From contig CM055109.1 in NCBI GenBank assembly GCA_029204225.1, positions 21,410,405 through 21,474,404 on the forward strand: DNA of 64,000 bases, read 5' to 3'. Of this stretch, positions 1 through 15,879 are shown in pieces. The notes beneath the pieces are model-generated. The model saw nothing but the letters and a program-made list of their open reading frames with translations. It had not been told where the DNA came from and did not search any database. The first letter of the stretch is position 1; every line of letters starts with the position of its first letter. The DNA comes from Diphasiastrum complanatum. Lineage: Eukaryota > Streptophyta > Lycopodiopsida > Lycopodiales > Lycopodiaceae. The translations under genes were made by a program, and so were the position numbers.

Positions 1-1413
1 TGTCCTCCACGTGCCGTTGAAGATTCAAGACTATGTAGATAGTTTGTCTTTTCATGTCATGAATTTAGATAAGGTGGATGTAATCCTAGGAAAAGAGTGG
101 TTTTTTTCTAAGAATGAGTCCTTAAAAAAAGACTATGTATCTCATTGTATTTCTTTCTTGCATAATAACTCATGGGTTTGTCTTAAAGGCGATGACCCTG
201 ATCCGCCTTTTGTAACTGCTCATGAAACGAATCAATGTTAAATTCTGAGTATTTTTTTGTATTTATGTTATCTGAAAGATGAATCTTACATAGATGCGTT
301 TAGTACTCATAATGTCAATGTTGATGTATCACCCTTCCCTAAAGCATTGTCTTTTACTAATGATAATTTAGAATCTTCGCTTGAGGGCAAAATCTTTAAG
401 AGACTTAGGGAGGAATATAATGATATATTCCCTGAGCAGTTGCCTGAGGGTCTTCATGGGGGGAAGACTATCACATAGATCTCCTTCCCGACAGCTCCCC
501 TGTATGGCTTTTTCCCTACAGGATGAGCCCGAAGGAAGAAGATGAAGTTGCTATTCAACTTAAGGAGTACGTAAAGGCCATATTTGGCCTAGTAAATCCC
601 CTTGGGGAGCTCCTGTTTTACTAACCGGCAAGAAAGACGGTGGTATTCATCTTTGTGTCGATTACAAAAAGCTTAATAAATGACATTTAAGAATCGCTAT
701 CCCTTACCTCGGATGGACGACTTAATGGACCGATTGAATGGTGCTAAGTAATTCACCAAATCGGACCTTAGTTCAGGGTACCATCAAATTAGAATACACG
801 AGGGGGATGTTTCCAAAACTGGTTTTCGTACTAGATTCTTTACAGGATTTTTCCATAAATTCATTAAAGACTATGCCTTAGTTGCATTGCCTCTAACGAA
901 TCTTCTTAAGGGAGTGAAGAAAGCCAAACGAAAAACTAAAAAGGGTAATAAGAAGAAAGCCGGAAGGCGTTCGAAGATCAGTACTCCTGTAGTTTGGACT
1001 GATGAACTTAATCAAAGCTTTGAAGCTTTGAAGATGTTGGTGTCTACAGCCCCTATCTTACACATAGTGGACCCTAGCGGATCTATCCTAGTGAAAACAG
1101 ACGTTAGGCGATAGGTGCAGTCCTTTACCAGGATGGTAGACATGTAGCTTTCGAAAGCAAGAAGTTAGACCCAGCTCAAAGTAGGTATTCTACTTATGAG
1201 AAGGAACTTTTTGCTATCATCCATGCGTTAAAGATCTAGAGACATTATTTGTACGGATCCAAATTCATGGTAATGACAGATCATGAATCTCTTAAGTATA
1301 TCTGTGATGCCTTGGACCTTAGGGGTCGTAAGGCCCACTGGTCGGAACTCATTCAAGAGTTCGAATTCGACATTAAGTACCGTCGAGGTACGTCGAATTG
1401 TGTCGTTGATGCT
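1..1413 (+). pseudogene. Ty3/Gypsy pol relic (protease end, RT, RNase H)
   Basis: A decayed Gypsy polyprotein read in several frames. Bases 11-241 encode the protease C-terminus, with the characteristic LD-x-VDVILGKEW stretch. Bases 257-478 give the linker into RT (FKRLREEYNDIFPEQLPEGL-like). Bases 640-840 keep RT fragments ([16 protein letters not shown]-like, SGYHQ) broken by frameshifts and stops. The RT palm with its DD motif is deleted, because the sequence jumps at about 840-860 to the post-RT region (FIKDYALVALPLTNLLKG). RNase H follows at 887-1400 (TDHESLKYI, ALDLRGRKAHW). A lysine-rich insert (residues 10-30 of the 887 ORF) sits after NLLKG. The relic is non-functional. The left end is cut by the window, so no LTR is visible. 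Confidence 0.85.
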
Positions 1414-1965
1414 TGGGCTTTCATAGTCAACACACTTAGCAAATTCATGTCTAATCTAGACTTGCAACTTTGGAAGACTCTCAAGAGAGTTTTTAATAGA
1501 TGCACAAGCTACCAAATATTATGCTACAATGGTAGCAAAGTTATTGCTCTTAACTTATTCGAATATTCCAATTTAAATTGGAAGAGACGATCTTGACATG
1601 GGGAGATCGACTTCTTATCATTACTTCCACCTTTTACAAGGACTAGTTTCTTCGAACAATATATAGCAAAAGCCTATTTTACTACCCTCAACTAAGGTTG
1701 AATATGTTGTAGCAACACAAGCAACAACGGAAGTAATCGAGCTATGATAATTGTTGCAGGATCTTAACTTCAGACAACCTAATCCAACTACCATTTATTG
1801 TGACAATTCTAGCTACTATTGTTCTCCCAATCCTACATTTCATTCTTGGACCAAGCACATCGAGATTCCATTTTCGTTTGTTTAAGAAAAAGTTCATGGT
1901 AAGCTTCTAGAACTAAATAAATGTTAACATACACTTGTCAAAAACATCTATATGTAATCTGAGGC
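1414..1965 (+). pseudogene. Ty1/Copia RNase H C-terminal remnant
   Basis: Directly after the Gypsy RNase H the reading switches to a Copia-type C-terminus. It begins with a VNTLSKFMSN-like stretch and a CYNGS motif. Further on, in broken frames, come a STTEAEYVA-like segment near 1690-1720 and a CDNSS-like segment near 1800-1820. These are hallmarks of the Copia RNase H domain. Stops interrupt every frame. The junction with the Gypsy relic lies at about 1412-1421, inside one open frame (1249-1596), so the two relics form a chimera. The downstream limit is approximate. No LTR or polypurine tract was recognised after it. Confidence 0.65.
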
Positions 1966-2369
1966 CAAGAAGAGATATGGCTTTAGCCAATTAGATGATA
2001 TTTTCACTGGTACCAATATTTCATTTATTTCACATTATTTGAAAATCAAAGCAATTTTCACACAATTGGATTCAAATAATTCCAATACAGTCTATTCAGC
2101 ACAACCTCCATCCATCACATAGCAACTGAAAAAACAATATATGATTCGGAAAATCCAACACCAACATCCAAATCAAGATCTATGCACTTCACCTAAGAAC
2201 TTGAGGAATGGCCAAAGGAAATGTATCACAAGAACCTGAATCATATATCAGTGGGAAGGCTTAACACATGCCATAAGATTCATTTGGATTTTGGTGAGTC
2301 CCACCACAATATACTATACAATTAGAATTAATAATAAGCGGGAGGGCATTGACATCTTGTACATATAAG

Positions 2370-3745
2370 CCCAACCCAGTACATCAGATATTCTGGGTCG
2401 CTTGATGGGTTCAGAATCCTTTCGTATTCCCAATGGTCAGTTCGTTAAGCGACAAGTCTCTCTTCCCGCTTCGTCCGGAGGTGTTGGTCTTTCTTGCACA
2501 GCTTCTACTGCTCCAGCTGCTTTTATGGGAAGTTGGGCCCTTGTTGCCTCTTCACTTATCTATCGGTTTCAGCAGGACAACAAGCCCATTCTTCTTGATT
2601 CAGTAGCTCATGTGGAAACAGACATTCTTCCTTTCCAACAACATCTTCGTGCGGCCAAGGATCTCATCCCTCCACCTGTGCAAGCTTCTTTGTCTCCCTT
2701 TGAGACTTTGCTTAGCCATCAGCATGCTCATTTTCAGAAGTATCTTTTGGAGCGCTTCCACTCACATGCTTTCACTCAGCTTCTCAGAGATTCGCCTTCC
2801 GATGAGACTCGGGCTCGCCTTTTGTCTTGTGCAGGGCTCGGGTGCTGGTGCTTGGCTTGTTGCGCGCCCTATTGTTTCACACTTGCGCCTTTCTTCAGAG
2901 TTGTTTCTCACCGCTCTTCGAGTTAGGTTGGGTCTCCCTCATCCAGTGCTGGCAGGTTTGACAAAATGTTCTTGTGGTCACCCCGTTGATCCTATTGGCA
3001 CTCATCTCATGCGTTGCCCTTCTGGGAGCGCACTGCGACTCATGATTCCATTCGTGACGTATTGGCATCTATTGCACATGAGTGTGGCTTTCATGTTGTC
3101 CGGGAGCAGACCCACATCTTGCCTGTCTCTGATTCACAATCGCCTCGGCGTCGAGTTGATCTTGTTCTTTCGCGCGAGGGGATTCGCACGCTTGGGGATG
3201 TTGTTGTTGCTTATCCTTCGCAGCCTGACCTCCTTCGCCATGCTTCAACTACTCAGGGTGCCGCTGCTTCTCATGCAGCTCTAGATAAAGAGCGAGATTA
3301 TTCACATCGCACTCTTGGAGAAGACTTTATTCCTTTTGCTTTGGAAACATATGGGTGCCTGCATAAGAAATTTGATGATTTTCTATCATCTTGTGCAGGT
3401 TTTGCAGCGAAACTCCAAGGACGTGAGGCCTCCCCTTTATCTATCATTACGACTTATTATCGTCAACGAGTTTCTATGACTTTACAACGCACTCAGGCAC
3501 TTGCAATACTTCGACGTGCCGTAGTTGCAGGAACGGCTGTTTCACAGCTTCCTGCACTACCTAAACTTCCAACTGTCTTAACTAGCGACTTACACCAAGC
3601 ATTAGGCTTTATGTAGATACTTTGCGAGATTGTTGCTTTGTTATAGTTGTACAGTATCTCAATTCGCCTTATGGCCTTTACGCTTTGAACATGCATTCCT
3701 TTGTACTTTGATGGGTTTTTCCATCTTTTATTAATAAACAGGAAG
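2370..3745 (+). pseudogene. 5'-truncated LINE with RLE-type C-terminus
   Basis: The C-terminal part of a non-LTR retrotransposon ORF. Bases 2402-2850 carry the region after the RT palm, including a LPASSGGVGL motif. The frame then shifts near 2840 and again near 3030, and runs to the stop at 3616. Bases 2960-3025 encode a CxC-H-C knuckle (CSCGHPVDPIGTHLMRC). Then comes a region with R-RVDLVLS, GDVVVAYPS and a downstream K-rich helix, which resembles the PD-(D/E)XK restriction-like endonuclease at the C-terminus of some LINEs. The RT catalytic core and everything upstream are missing, as is usual for 5'-truncated LINE copies. The 3' tail to about 3745 ends near an AATAAA-like stretch. The family assignment comes from motif order, not from a search. 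Confidence 0.7.
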
Positions 3746-6319
3746 CTCATCAAAGCTAAGACATCTTCATTTTCTAGTTGTCTTAAAGCTTATAACCCAA
3801 TGAGCAGCACTTCTTTTCCTTAGTATAATTTTTTGTTTCTTAGAAAAGAAGAACCCTCAAACAAGTAACATTTTTGTCATTTGCCTCCAAGTTCGACTTC
3901 ACTTGGCAATATGGATTTGGGTTTTTATCAATACAAAGGTTTGGATGGACTCAAGAGGGTAGCAAAGAGTTGCTTGTACATTCGTTTCATCTTCTCTATT
4001 TCAAGTTTAATAGAAATCACGTTATCTTATGTTTGCTTTATGATGATGGCATTGGATGCCATCCACAGTGTGAAATGATAGGATCTTGAATAATGTGAAC
4101 TTAGGGAGTGGTTTTCTTCATGATATGTCAAAGATGAAAATTTGTAAAATTCAATATATTATCTTGCTTTTGGTAATCAAGTCATGCAAAATTCTCGTAC
4201 GAAGCATTGGCACTTGGCAACGAACGAAGCATTGGCGCTTGGCAACGAACTTCCGTGGAAACACTTGGCAGCTAGAGTTTTGGCATGGATTTTGGAGGAT
4301 CAACAATAAATCTAGCATGTGTTTCATATTTAGATCAAGATAGGAGAGCAAAAAGAGGACTAATTTCCAATCTGCTTGACCTTGTTTATGTTGAATACAA
4401 TCAGTCATTGTTGCTGATTCATTTTTTATGATGCTCATAATTTTTGTGATGTAATCACTGGGGAGTGTGATACAAAAAGGCAAAACCAATTATGGACTTT
4501 GTCAAATCATGGATTTGTGGAGAGTATCATTACTTCTAGCCAATAGAAGAATGGAATAACAATGCTTCCATGTTCCTATGTCAAGAGAGTAGTGTAGTTT
4601 ATACGCATAAGAGATTCTCATTTTGTAATTTTGAAACGCTGTAAAATTGATATAAGTGATGAAGCATCATCTATGAACACTAATCTCTTAGAAAGCATAG
4701 GTATAAAGTCAAGAAGACAAGGCGTATAATTATTATGATCTCTCATCTCTTATTACACACATTAATTTAAAATATTTGCAATAGGAAGCACGTGAAAGAA
4801 TGATTTTAAAATTTATTATGAATTGACAAAAACTCAAGGTTTCTACAATATGTGTCTCTTGCCCCTTACAAAAGATTGTGTTAACAATAGAAAACAATTG
4901 GTCATTGCATTATCTTCAATGGAGAAATAACTAAGTGGCAAGGCATTTGCTCTTATAACAAGTATAAAGAACACTCAATTAAGTCATATCAACTACACAC
5001 ATACTTCTACAAACTCATGGATATCTTTCTAACACTAGATAGTACAAATGTAACTTTCCACCTTAATCTGACCAAAAAAAACATCATTAAAGATGTACTC
5101 TGATAGTACAAATGTACCTTTCCACCTTAATCTGACCAAAAAAAACATCATTAAAGATGTCCGAAGCTGATTCGATTTCTGCACATCAATAATTTCAAGA
5201 ACCTTCTTGAACAAATGACTGGTATAAGTACAATCTAACTCAATAATGACAATATTATGTAGTCTAATAAAACTTGAATGTTAAAAGAGCAAAATACACC
5301 ATTTGTAATGTTTCGTTGAATTGAGAGCACAATTTACAGATTTGCAAAACTGATTATTGGGTGCAATACAAAAACACTTTGTCACAATGCTTCAACAATG
5401 TGGATTCAAAAGAAACAGAAGAAATAATATTAATATTGAGTATTGTCATAAGTCAAAAGACGAAAACACAATTTCATGAATTAAGGGTATCAAAAAACCT
5501 ATCTCAATTTCAACCGCAAAACAAAGAAAAAAATACAAATCTACATCACTTGGCAAGCTAACCGGGACTTGATTTATTGATCTATTTACATGAGAACTCC
5601 AACACGGAATCAGTAACATTAGTCTTTTGATAAAGGCGCCGATTTACCAGCAGCACATACCCATTAACATATAGGAAAAATAGGTCAACTGAATGCAATA
5701 ACTACGAACATTATGCCAAAAGATCTAAAGACCTTCCGAAGTTAATCTTGAAATGAGTTTGATAATTTTACAGCAACAGAAGTACGTTCCTGAATCTCTA
5801 TGATGAAGAGCAGACTAAATCAACCCTAGAACAAAAGAACAAGACAGACAAGGGAGATCAATAAAAAATGCAAAAAAAAAACTAGATGGCGATTGATTGC
5901 ACGGAACTCTACAATAAACGTCCTGTTTGTATCAGCTCTCCTATTACGAACTGTTGATTAGTTATTATCTGTAATAGATCAAAGTACTAAGCTAAAGGAT
6001 TGCAAATATGAGAACAGGTAGGTGTGCATGATCAAGAAATAAAATGGCTTATTTCTAAAAAATTTCCTGAAAAAGTGAAGAGAAAAGTTCTATGGAGTTA
6101 CAGTGACCTAAAGACAAAAAAATACTCATTGAGCACTGCTGGTAACGAGCTGGTGCATTTCCATATTAATCTCAAACTACAAAGTGTGCAATACTCTTTT
6201 CAACGATCCACATAAGATTTCCTATGACTAAGGTTCCAAAATATGTTCAGCTCAATATATCCCTGAAAAAGTGTAATGACAGTATAGAGTTCTTGCATTC
6301 CTAATTCTAAGAACAAACT
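3746..6319. other. Intergenic region, no gene recognised
   Basis: AT-rich sequence with only short unrecognisable ORFs on either strand. It contains two small tandem duplications. One has a unit of about 25 bp near 4198-4247 (ACGAAGCATTGGC...TTGGCAACGA). The other has a unit of about 63 bp at 5037-5160 (AGTACAAATGTA...CATTAAAGATGT). The right end lies just downstream of RPL23 and should hold its 3' UTR and polyadenylation signals, which I could not place with confidence. Confidence 0.6.
5037..5160. repeat. Two-copy tandem duplication, about 63 bp unit
   Basis: Two nearly identical adjacent copies share AGTACAAATGTA, CTTTCCACCTTAATCTGACC and CATCATTAAAGATGT. They differ at only a few bases, so the duplication looks fairly recent. 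Confidence 0.85.
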
Positions 6320-9486
<3,167 letters not shown>

Positions 9487-9628
9487 GACTGCCGCCTGCC
9501 TGCCTGCCTGCCTGCCGCGCTCGCTCCTCTTCTCTTCTCTTCTCTCCTTTTTTTGTCTTCTCTTTTTCGCTTCTTTTCTCTTTTCTCTTCTCTTCGCTCA
9601 GACTGAACGAAAAGCTGCGTATAAGAAG

Positions 9629-9647
9629 CCCTAACCCTAAACCCTGA
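9629..9647 (-). promoter_or_regulatory. Telo-box in the RPL23 promoter
   Basis: A CCCTAACCCTAAACCCTGA block lies about 145 bp upstream of the RPL23 start codon. AAACCCTA-type telo-boxes are well known near the transcription start of plant ribosomal protein and translation genes, where Myb-like and PUR-type factors bind. Between the motif and the ATG is a strongly strand-biased tract (TCTTCTCTTCTC on the plus strand, so purine-rich in the mRNA sense). The functional role is inferred from position and family knowledge. Confidence 0.7.
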
Positions 9648-9659
9648 ATGGCCTAAAGG

Positions 9660-12600
9660 TAAGCTTTGTCCTCCACCGTTGGATCCTCACAAGACCTTCA
9701 AGATTCTGCAACGTCATCCACTCCCTACCTCCGTGAAGTTTTTTGGCATATGCTTGTGTTTTGGTTTTGGTTTTAATTCAAATGAGTTAAACAAACTACC
9801 TTTTAGTTATACTGTAAGCTTTTTGTGGGCTTGATATGTGGATATTTGAAATAAATTGCTTTGTTATTTAAATTGAACTTTTTTTAAATTGATGTCACGT
9901 ATTTTTTTCCCATTCCAAAAACTAATTTCCGTGCTTTTGATCAATACATACTTTTGAATTTCATACTAACAAATACGTGCAAATACGTGGACAGGAGCAG
10001 GCGATGAGTGTCTGCCTGGGTTGTGTTGTTACTTTGTTGGAGAGCCATGTAGCCAGGTTCACACGTAGATTCGTATTTTCACGTTTCTTGCCATTTGTGG
10101 GGGTCGTCCGTGGTGTCGCTGCATGCAACGTTTTCTACGTGAGAGGCGAGGTGAGAGGAAGCGTTTGATAGATGCCAAAGATTGTCCTTGGTATTTTGAT
10201 AGTATGTCAAAGACTGTCCCTGTCTCGTTTCAGATTTTGTTCTTGTAAAAAAGTTTGGGTGACCCTGTGCGTGCCTGTGCGCCTGTGGAATTGTTAGTTG
10301 TGTGTTGTTGCGGTTCATAGATTTGTGGTGGCTGTTTTAGGGAGACCTGCCTTGGTGTCGTCGAAGAATTTCATCTGACCGTCTCTTTCAAGTGTACGTA
10401 CTTTGCCGCTTTTAATGTTTTCTAATCTTCTACATAGTATATTATATAGTCAGAGTTACGAAATAGCTAAAAGACCAGTTACAGAATGGTAGTCTTCGGA
10501 ATGTATGAAGGAGAATACCGCTTGGGATATTGTTGGCATCTACCATATGATGTTCTAGTAATTATGGACGCTGAAACGGTAGAAATTTGTGCAAGCCTTG
10601 CAACGATCAATCTGCTATAGAAAAGAGCTCTGATATAATAGTTTGCGTCAGACTTTTGCTTTTCAAACTCTCAAGGAAAGAAGAGTAAGTCATGTAAATT
10701 CAATATAGAGATGTTTAAACTATCCAATTGATGTGTACGAGAACAACCTCGTAGGCTGGCAGATAGTTTGTGCCAATCCTAAGGCTTCAAGCTCTTTCTC
10801 TATACTGTGGTCCCCGGATGTCGCAAGCGTATAGACTATTATCTAAGCTGCTTTCGCGGCTGTTTCTTTTGCTCGTTGGACTGCCATTGACGGCAATAAC
10901 CACTTGATCATTTTAAGCTTTATCCGACATGTTTCTTCGTATATATCTGATGAAGGGCCTTGGACACCTACTAAATCTGCTAACAAGATTCATGCTGATT
11001 CTGACATCATCTGCTTGTGGACGTGTTATCCTTCGTTTGAATTTTATAGAAACATCTGAGCTTCCAACCTGAAAATATTGACTCTGAGTACGCATGATTC
11101 ATGCGGAACAATTCTTATGTTAGTCCACGTGATGGGGTATAGGTCTATAGAAACGGATGGCCATATTAATGGATATTCAGAGATAGAGACGAAAATAATA
11201 AAAAAAATTATTCGTTTGAGAATTCAGAGTCTTGGTTTGTCGCGATATATGTGGGGAAGTAGAGGTAATTCTCTGCCAGAAAGAACGGTAGCTTCAATAT
11301 TGATGCAGAAGCTCTAGCTATACATTGTATGCATTTTCAACGTCTTTCAGTGCTTTGTAGAATATAGGTAGATCAGCCGAAAGTGCTGAAATAGTAATAG
11401 GACGGAAAAGACGTTCCTTGGCATAAAGTAAACCCGCCTGAAGCTACCAACTTTCCACAATCTGCAAACAGGGGAGTCTAACCTGCACCTACGTAACACC
11501 TATGTAACAAAAATCGCAACTCAAAAGCGTTATTGTATAGACTCTCATCGAAGAAGTTGAGCGCAAAATTGTTGCTGGTGGGAGTAGAACACATCAAAAA
11601 ATCCATTCCCAGAAGCTACTCAGGTAGAGGGCATGAGGCACAGGCATTACCACAAGAAGCATCACGAACGTGGATTCCATTGTGCTGGCTCCAGGCTGAT
11701 GTCAGAAAGTGCCCACAGAAGAGAAGCTGGATCCGATCAGAATGAAAGTTGTTGCTTGCATTCAATGCCCTTCTGGTAGCCAAACCGTATCTACAGTAAT
11801 TACAAAGGAAGTATGAGAAAGGAAGAGAGATAAGAGAGGAAATAAAGGGATCGGGATGGCAGAAGATGTGGGTAGATAGTAGGATTAGATGCAGATGATG
11901 ATCACCACTAACAACCAGATAAAATGGAATCCGAGTGAACGGGACACCCGAGCTCCCCCTTGAATCTTGCCCCTCATATATCTTGTTGGCATGGGAGCAC
12001 GTTTTAACCCTTAACCCCTAACTCGCAATTTGCCAAGCGTGGTTGACGATTTTTATTTTAAAAAAACCTGCTTTTAATATTAATGTTTCACATTTAGGTG
12101 GCTTGTTTCAGTAATCCATGTCTGTTGTTTGTTCTCTAATTCACTAAATTTCGGCAACTTGTGCATTAGACATCTGCATGAGATTTCGGGCTTGTAACTA
12201 CAGTTACGTTATTGAGCTCATGTTAATACAGCACATGAAAAATTGGGTTCCGTGTACACATTAAATAATAACATCTGGGTTTATCCTTGAATGTCTACTA
12301 AAAGAAAAGCGGCACGTCTCTTCTATTCACAAGTTAACCTGTAACTGGCTCTGGATAGCAGATACAGGTTATAATTTCAAGAATGCAAGCTTTGCCACAA
12401 TGACTTGCGGAATCTCTTTCATTGTATTCTCCAGTTCTTGTAACATTTATTTTACCATTTCCTCACAAACTTTTTCCGAAATAGTAGGTACTATCTCAAA
12501 CAGGTGTTTCCCGATTTCTTCTTCCTCTCTCAACTTCATATAAGTAAATGATATTATTTGCTGATTAATACCACACGAATTCACATTTGATGATATTCTA

Positions 12601-13200
12601 CGACGGCTCTCACATGTCTATACTAGATTCTCTGGAAGTTCATAACAGTAGATGGCGCTTGTATTTTGCTATGTAAGATCAAGTACAACCATGCTAATAT
12701 TGTGACCGTAGGACGCCTTGCCGACGAATTGCTTTTTCTCTACTTCCTTCACTGTACAGAGGTGTTGATTTTGAATGTCAGACAGAGAATAATTTCGAGA
12801 ATGTGCTGATTCAATCCACTCCCATTGTACCAGCTGACATTTTATTAGGCCAAGTTAGAAACTGAATTCAATTACGATATGACATAATCACGAGCCAACT
12901 CCCATTCCTTCTTCCATAGTGATCTATGTAATTTAATTTCCCTACATCCGAGTCAGTAAGCGTCTGCAATTGCATTGTTATTACTGGAGGTCTAGAAATT
13001 ACCATCATTGAAAACAGGGATCTCAAGTGAGACGAACGCTCAGATCTTCGAAAAATGTATTCTTTGCAAAAGATTTTGAGTGGGTAGGTGAGTAAGATCA
13101 TTTTCCATATTTTCAAATACTGAGACATCAATCTTTCCATTACATCCATCCTCTTTTCGGTCTCTTCTGACAAGTGGCTTATTTGACCAGGCTCATGAAT
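9660..13200. other. Region upstream of RPL23, nothing recognised
   Basis: About 3.5 kb with no ORF whose translation I recognise on either strand. The longest frames (for example 101 residues on the minus strand at 12868-13173) show no domain, have no start context and resemble chance ORFs. The first few hundred bases probably contain the distal RPL23 promoter. Bases 11800-11870 are purine-rich. No terminal repeats were identified. Confidence 0.5.
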
Positions 13201-13226
13201 ATAAATTTTTTTTCAAAAGAAAGGGT

Positions 13227-13795
13227 AAATATGGTTTACAATACAAAATTGTGTACCCATAGGAACTTATACTTGTACTCTGAACTAAAAGATTCAATTA
13301 CACTTATACTTTGGATACTCATTCGATTGTGACAAACAATAATACAAACATTTGTGGCAAACAAAGTTGATAATTAGATTTCTTAGTCGTGGTAGGATTT
13401 TAGTCCTCTCCATTAGAAATAGAATCTGGTATACAAAACATGGGCATGTATAGAGTACAACAATAAATAACAACGGCAAAATGGAGCACTATTATGTGGT
13501 TCATGTACATCTGAATCTGCGAAGTTCAAACATGATCTGCTTAAAATATGGTTTACAATATAAAATTGTGTACCCATAGGAACTTACACTTGTACTCTGA
13601 ACTAAAAGATTCAATTACACTTATACTTTGGATACTCATTCAATCGTGATAAACAATGATACAAACATTTGTGACAAACAAAGTTGATAATTAGATTTCT
13701 TAGTCATGGTAGGATTTTAATCCTCTCCATTAGAAATAGAATATGGTAATACAGTTTTTTGATTCTAGAATACAACACACGGGCATGTATAGAGT
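13227..13795. repeat. Tandem duplication (period 317 bp), second copy interrupted
   Basis: Unit 1 runs from about 13227 to 13543 and starts AAATATGGTTTACAATA. Unit 2 begins at 13544 and matches it closely (GTGTACCCATAGGAACTTA, GATAATTAGATTTCTTAGTC). Unit 2 stops at 13795, where the Copia element starts. The rest of unit 2 (ACAACAATAAATAACAACGG to CTGCTT) resumes at 18399 and ends near 18493. The duplication therefore predates the insertion. Confidence 0.9.
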
Positions 13796-14510
13796 GTTAG
13801 ATTCACATGTGTGGACTGACCACAACATGTACTTGTGATCTCCTAAGGTGTGTAGATGCACCAAGATCAAGACTAGATTGAGATTCAAAATCTATCTTTG
13901 ATTCTATGGCAAAAACACACTACTACATGCATTCAATCACTTCCAACTCTCACTCACACGTGTGGGAAGTATCCAAAATTATTCTAAGTAAAAACAAGCT
14001 GCTCTCCTTGGGTAGAGAGAGAAAATCAGCACGAGCTCTCGGGTAGAGAGAGAAAGCTATAAAATCACTTACACTCAAAATCCACTCAATCTCTAAATCA
14101 ATTAGATCCAAATGAGAAGTGCAATGATACTAGTAGATCCACAAGCTACCAAAATACTCAATTATGATTGGACCACACTTTTTCCACCTCTTAATCCTAT
14201 TGGACCATTGATCCATTCACCTCTAAATTCCATTGGACCATTTTCAAGCATATCTCAAATTCTATTGGACCACTCATGGTTCCACCTCTAAATCCTATTG
14301 GACCTCTTAAACTTCTTCAAACAAAAGCATTACACTTGTCTACACTCTAATTGGCATGAGTTTGGCCTCCTACTCTATTTTGGCTCAATAGTGGCATTAC
14401 AAGTGGAAATGGATAATTTGCCATCTATGCCAAATTTGACCCTATCAACATCCTACACCTAGATGCTTGACTATGAAATTCTATGAGACCCCTATATCAA
14501 ACATTTTTTA
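13795..14510 (-). repeat. 3' LTR of the Copia element, truncated
   Basis: It matches 17679-18290 in long blocks, such as CTTGTGATCTCCTAAGGTGT, TTCCAACTCTCACTCACACG and CTATTGGACC repeats. It keeps about 88 bp (near 14330-14420) that the right LTR lacks. It lacks the LTR segment corresponding to 18291-18393, because the internal deletion cuts it. Confidence 0.8.
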
Positions 14511-15879
14511 TTTAGTGGAAATGGATATGTGCATCTTGTGTGATCATCCTCCTTTGAAAGATTGGACATATAAGAGACATCAAGAGAGTTTGCATTGTCA
14601 CTTTGATCCAATTTGTAGATGCCTTCAAATCTTGATCCATATGCAAGGATCTCACCATCCTTCTTGATCACACAATTGTCAATACTGAAATTGACATCAA
14701 AGCCACTATCAAGAAGTTGGCCAACACTTAAGATGCTCTTTGTAAGCTTTGGGACAAAAAGAACATTGTTGAGAAAGAGATCTTTGGAAGATGCAAGCTT
14801 CAAGGGAATAATCCCTACTCCTTCAATATTGCACTCATGCTCATTTGCAATGTATATGCTCTTCTTGACTCCATCATAAGGCATAATAGATGAAAAAGAG
14901 TGCTTGGAGCCACACATATGTGAAGATGCTCCACTATCAATATACCATGAGTCATCATTGTTGAAGGTGGAAGAGGAGAAGCTTGATGACATAAGAGAGC
15001 CTTCTCCATCACTTGCAATATAGTCTTCTTTCTCATTGGTGATGTTGGCTTGATTGAGTTGATTCTTCTTCTTGAAGCAATGGTGGCATAATGACCTTTC
15101 TTGCCACAATAAAAGAACTTGATATTCTTCTTCTCGAGATTTGAAGTAGAAGCATGAGATGTATCCTCCTCCTCTCTATCTTGGTCTTTAGCTTTGTCAT
15201 TAGAGGGGTGATGGTGTTGCTTCTTACTCCTCTCTTTGTGTTTGGCAAATAGAACTTTGCCATCATCGTGATTGAGTGATAGCTTGTCCATCCTCAAGAG
15301 TTTGTACTCTTGTCTTGATTCTTCAGAAATAAGCACACTTTGAAGGGCCTACAAACTTGGTAGCTCCTCCTCAATGGCATAGGATTGGACAAGGTTGTCA
15401 TGTTCATCTCTCAAGCCATTGAGAATGACTTGGACTAGCTCACTTTGATTGATTGAGTCACCAATACATGCAAGCTCCCTATGAATATCCTTGACTCTCA
15501 AAACATAATTAGATGCACTCTCATCACTCTTTTGACTACTTTGAAAGATTTGATTTCTAAGAGTGAGGAGCCTAGAGGTGTTCTTAGCTTCGTAGATGGA
15601 CTTGAGACAATACCAAGATTCCTTGGATGTAGAACAATCACCAATCTCCCTCAATATCTCATTAGAGACATTCATCTTAATGTAGTGGAGAGCCATCCTA
15701 GCTCTCTTCTTGTATTTTTGTACTTCTTGAAGGACTTGAGGCTCCTCCTCAATCCCAAGTACAATGTCCATCACGTCTTGGAGTATCAAGATGGACTCCA
15801 TCCTCAACTTCCATATTGAATAATTGGAAGTAGTCAATCTCTCACTTGGTTGCAACAAGTATGAACTCATTGAACTCAT
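14492..15879 (-). pseudogene. Copia gag-protease-pre-integrase remnant
   Basis: Translation starts at 15879 (MSSMSSYLLQPSERL). It runs through a UBN2-type Copia gag, with the typical NYSIWKLRME, W..LKSIYE and L.LRNQIF segments. An in-frame TAG stop occurs at 15349-15351 and the frame then continues. A zinc knuckle near 15120 is degenerate (FFYCGKKGHYA, with the first and last Cys lost). After a frameshift near 15090, the protease motif SWYIDSGASSHMCG appears at about 14930-14960, with its catalytic DSGA intact, and then a GAG-pre-integrase segment (LSVGQLLDSGF, GSRFEGIYKL). Coding sequence stops abruptly at the deletion junction near 14500. It is a pseudogene because of the stop, the frameshift and the missing pol. 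Confidence 0.85.

Noticed and set aside
12868-13173. A 101-residue minus-strand ORF.
   Set aside because: There are no recognisable motifs, it lies in AT-rich sequence, and its length is within chance for a 64-kb window.
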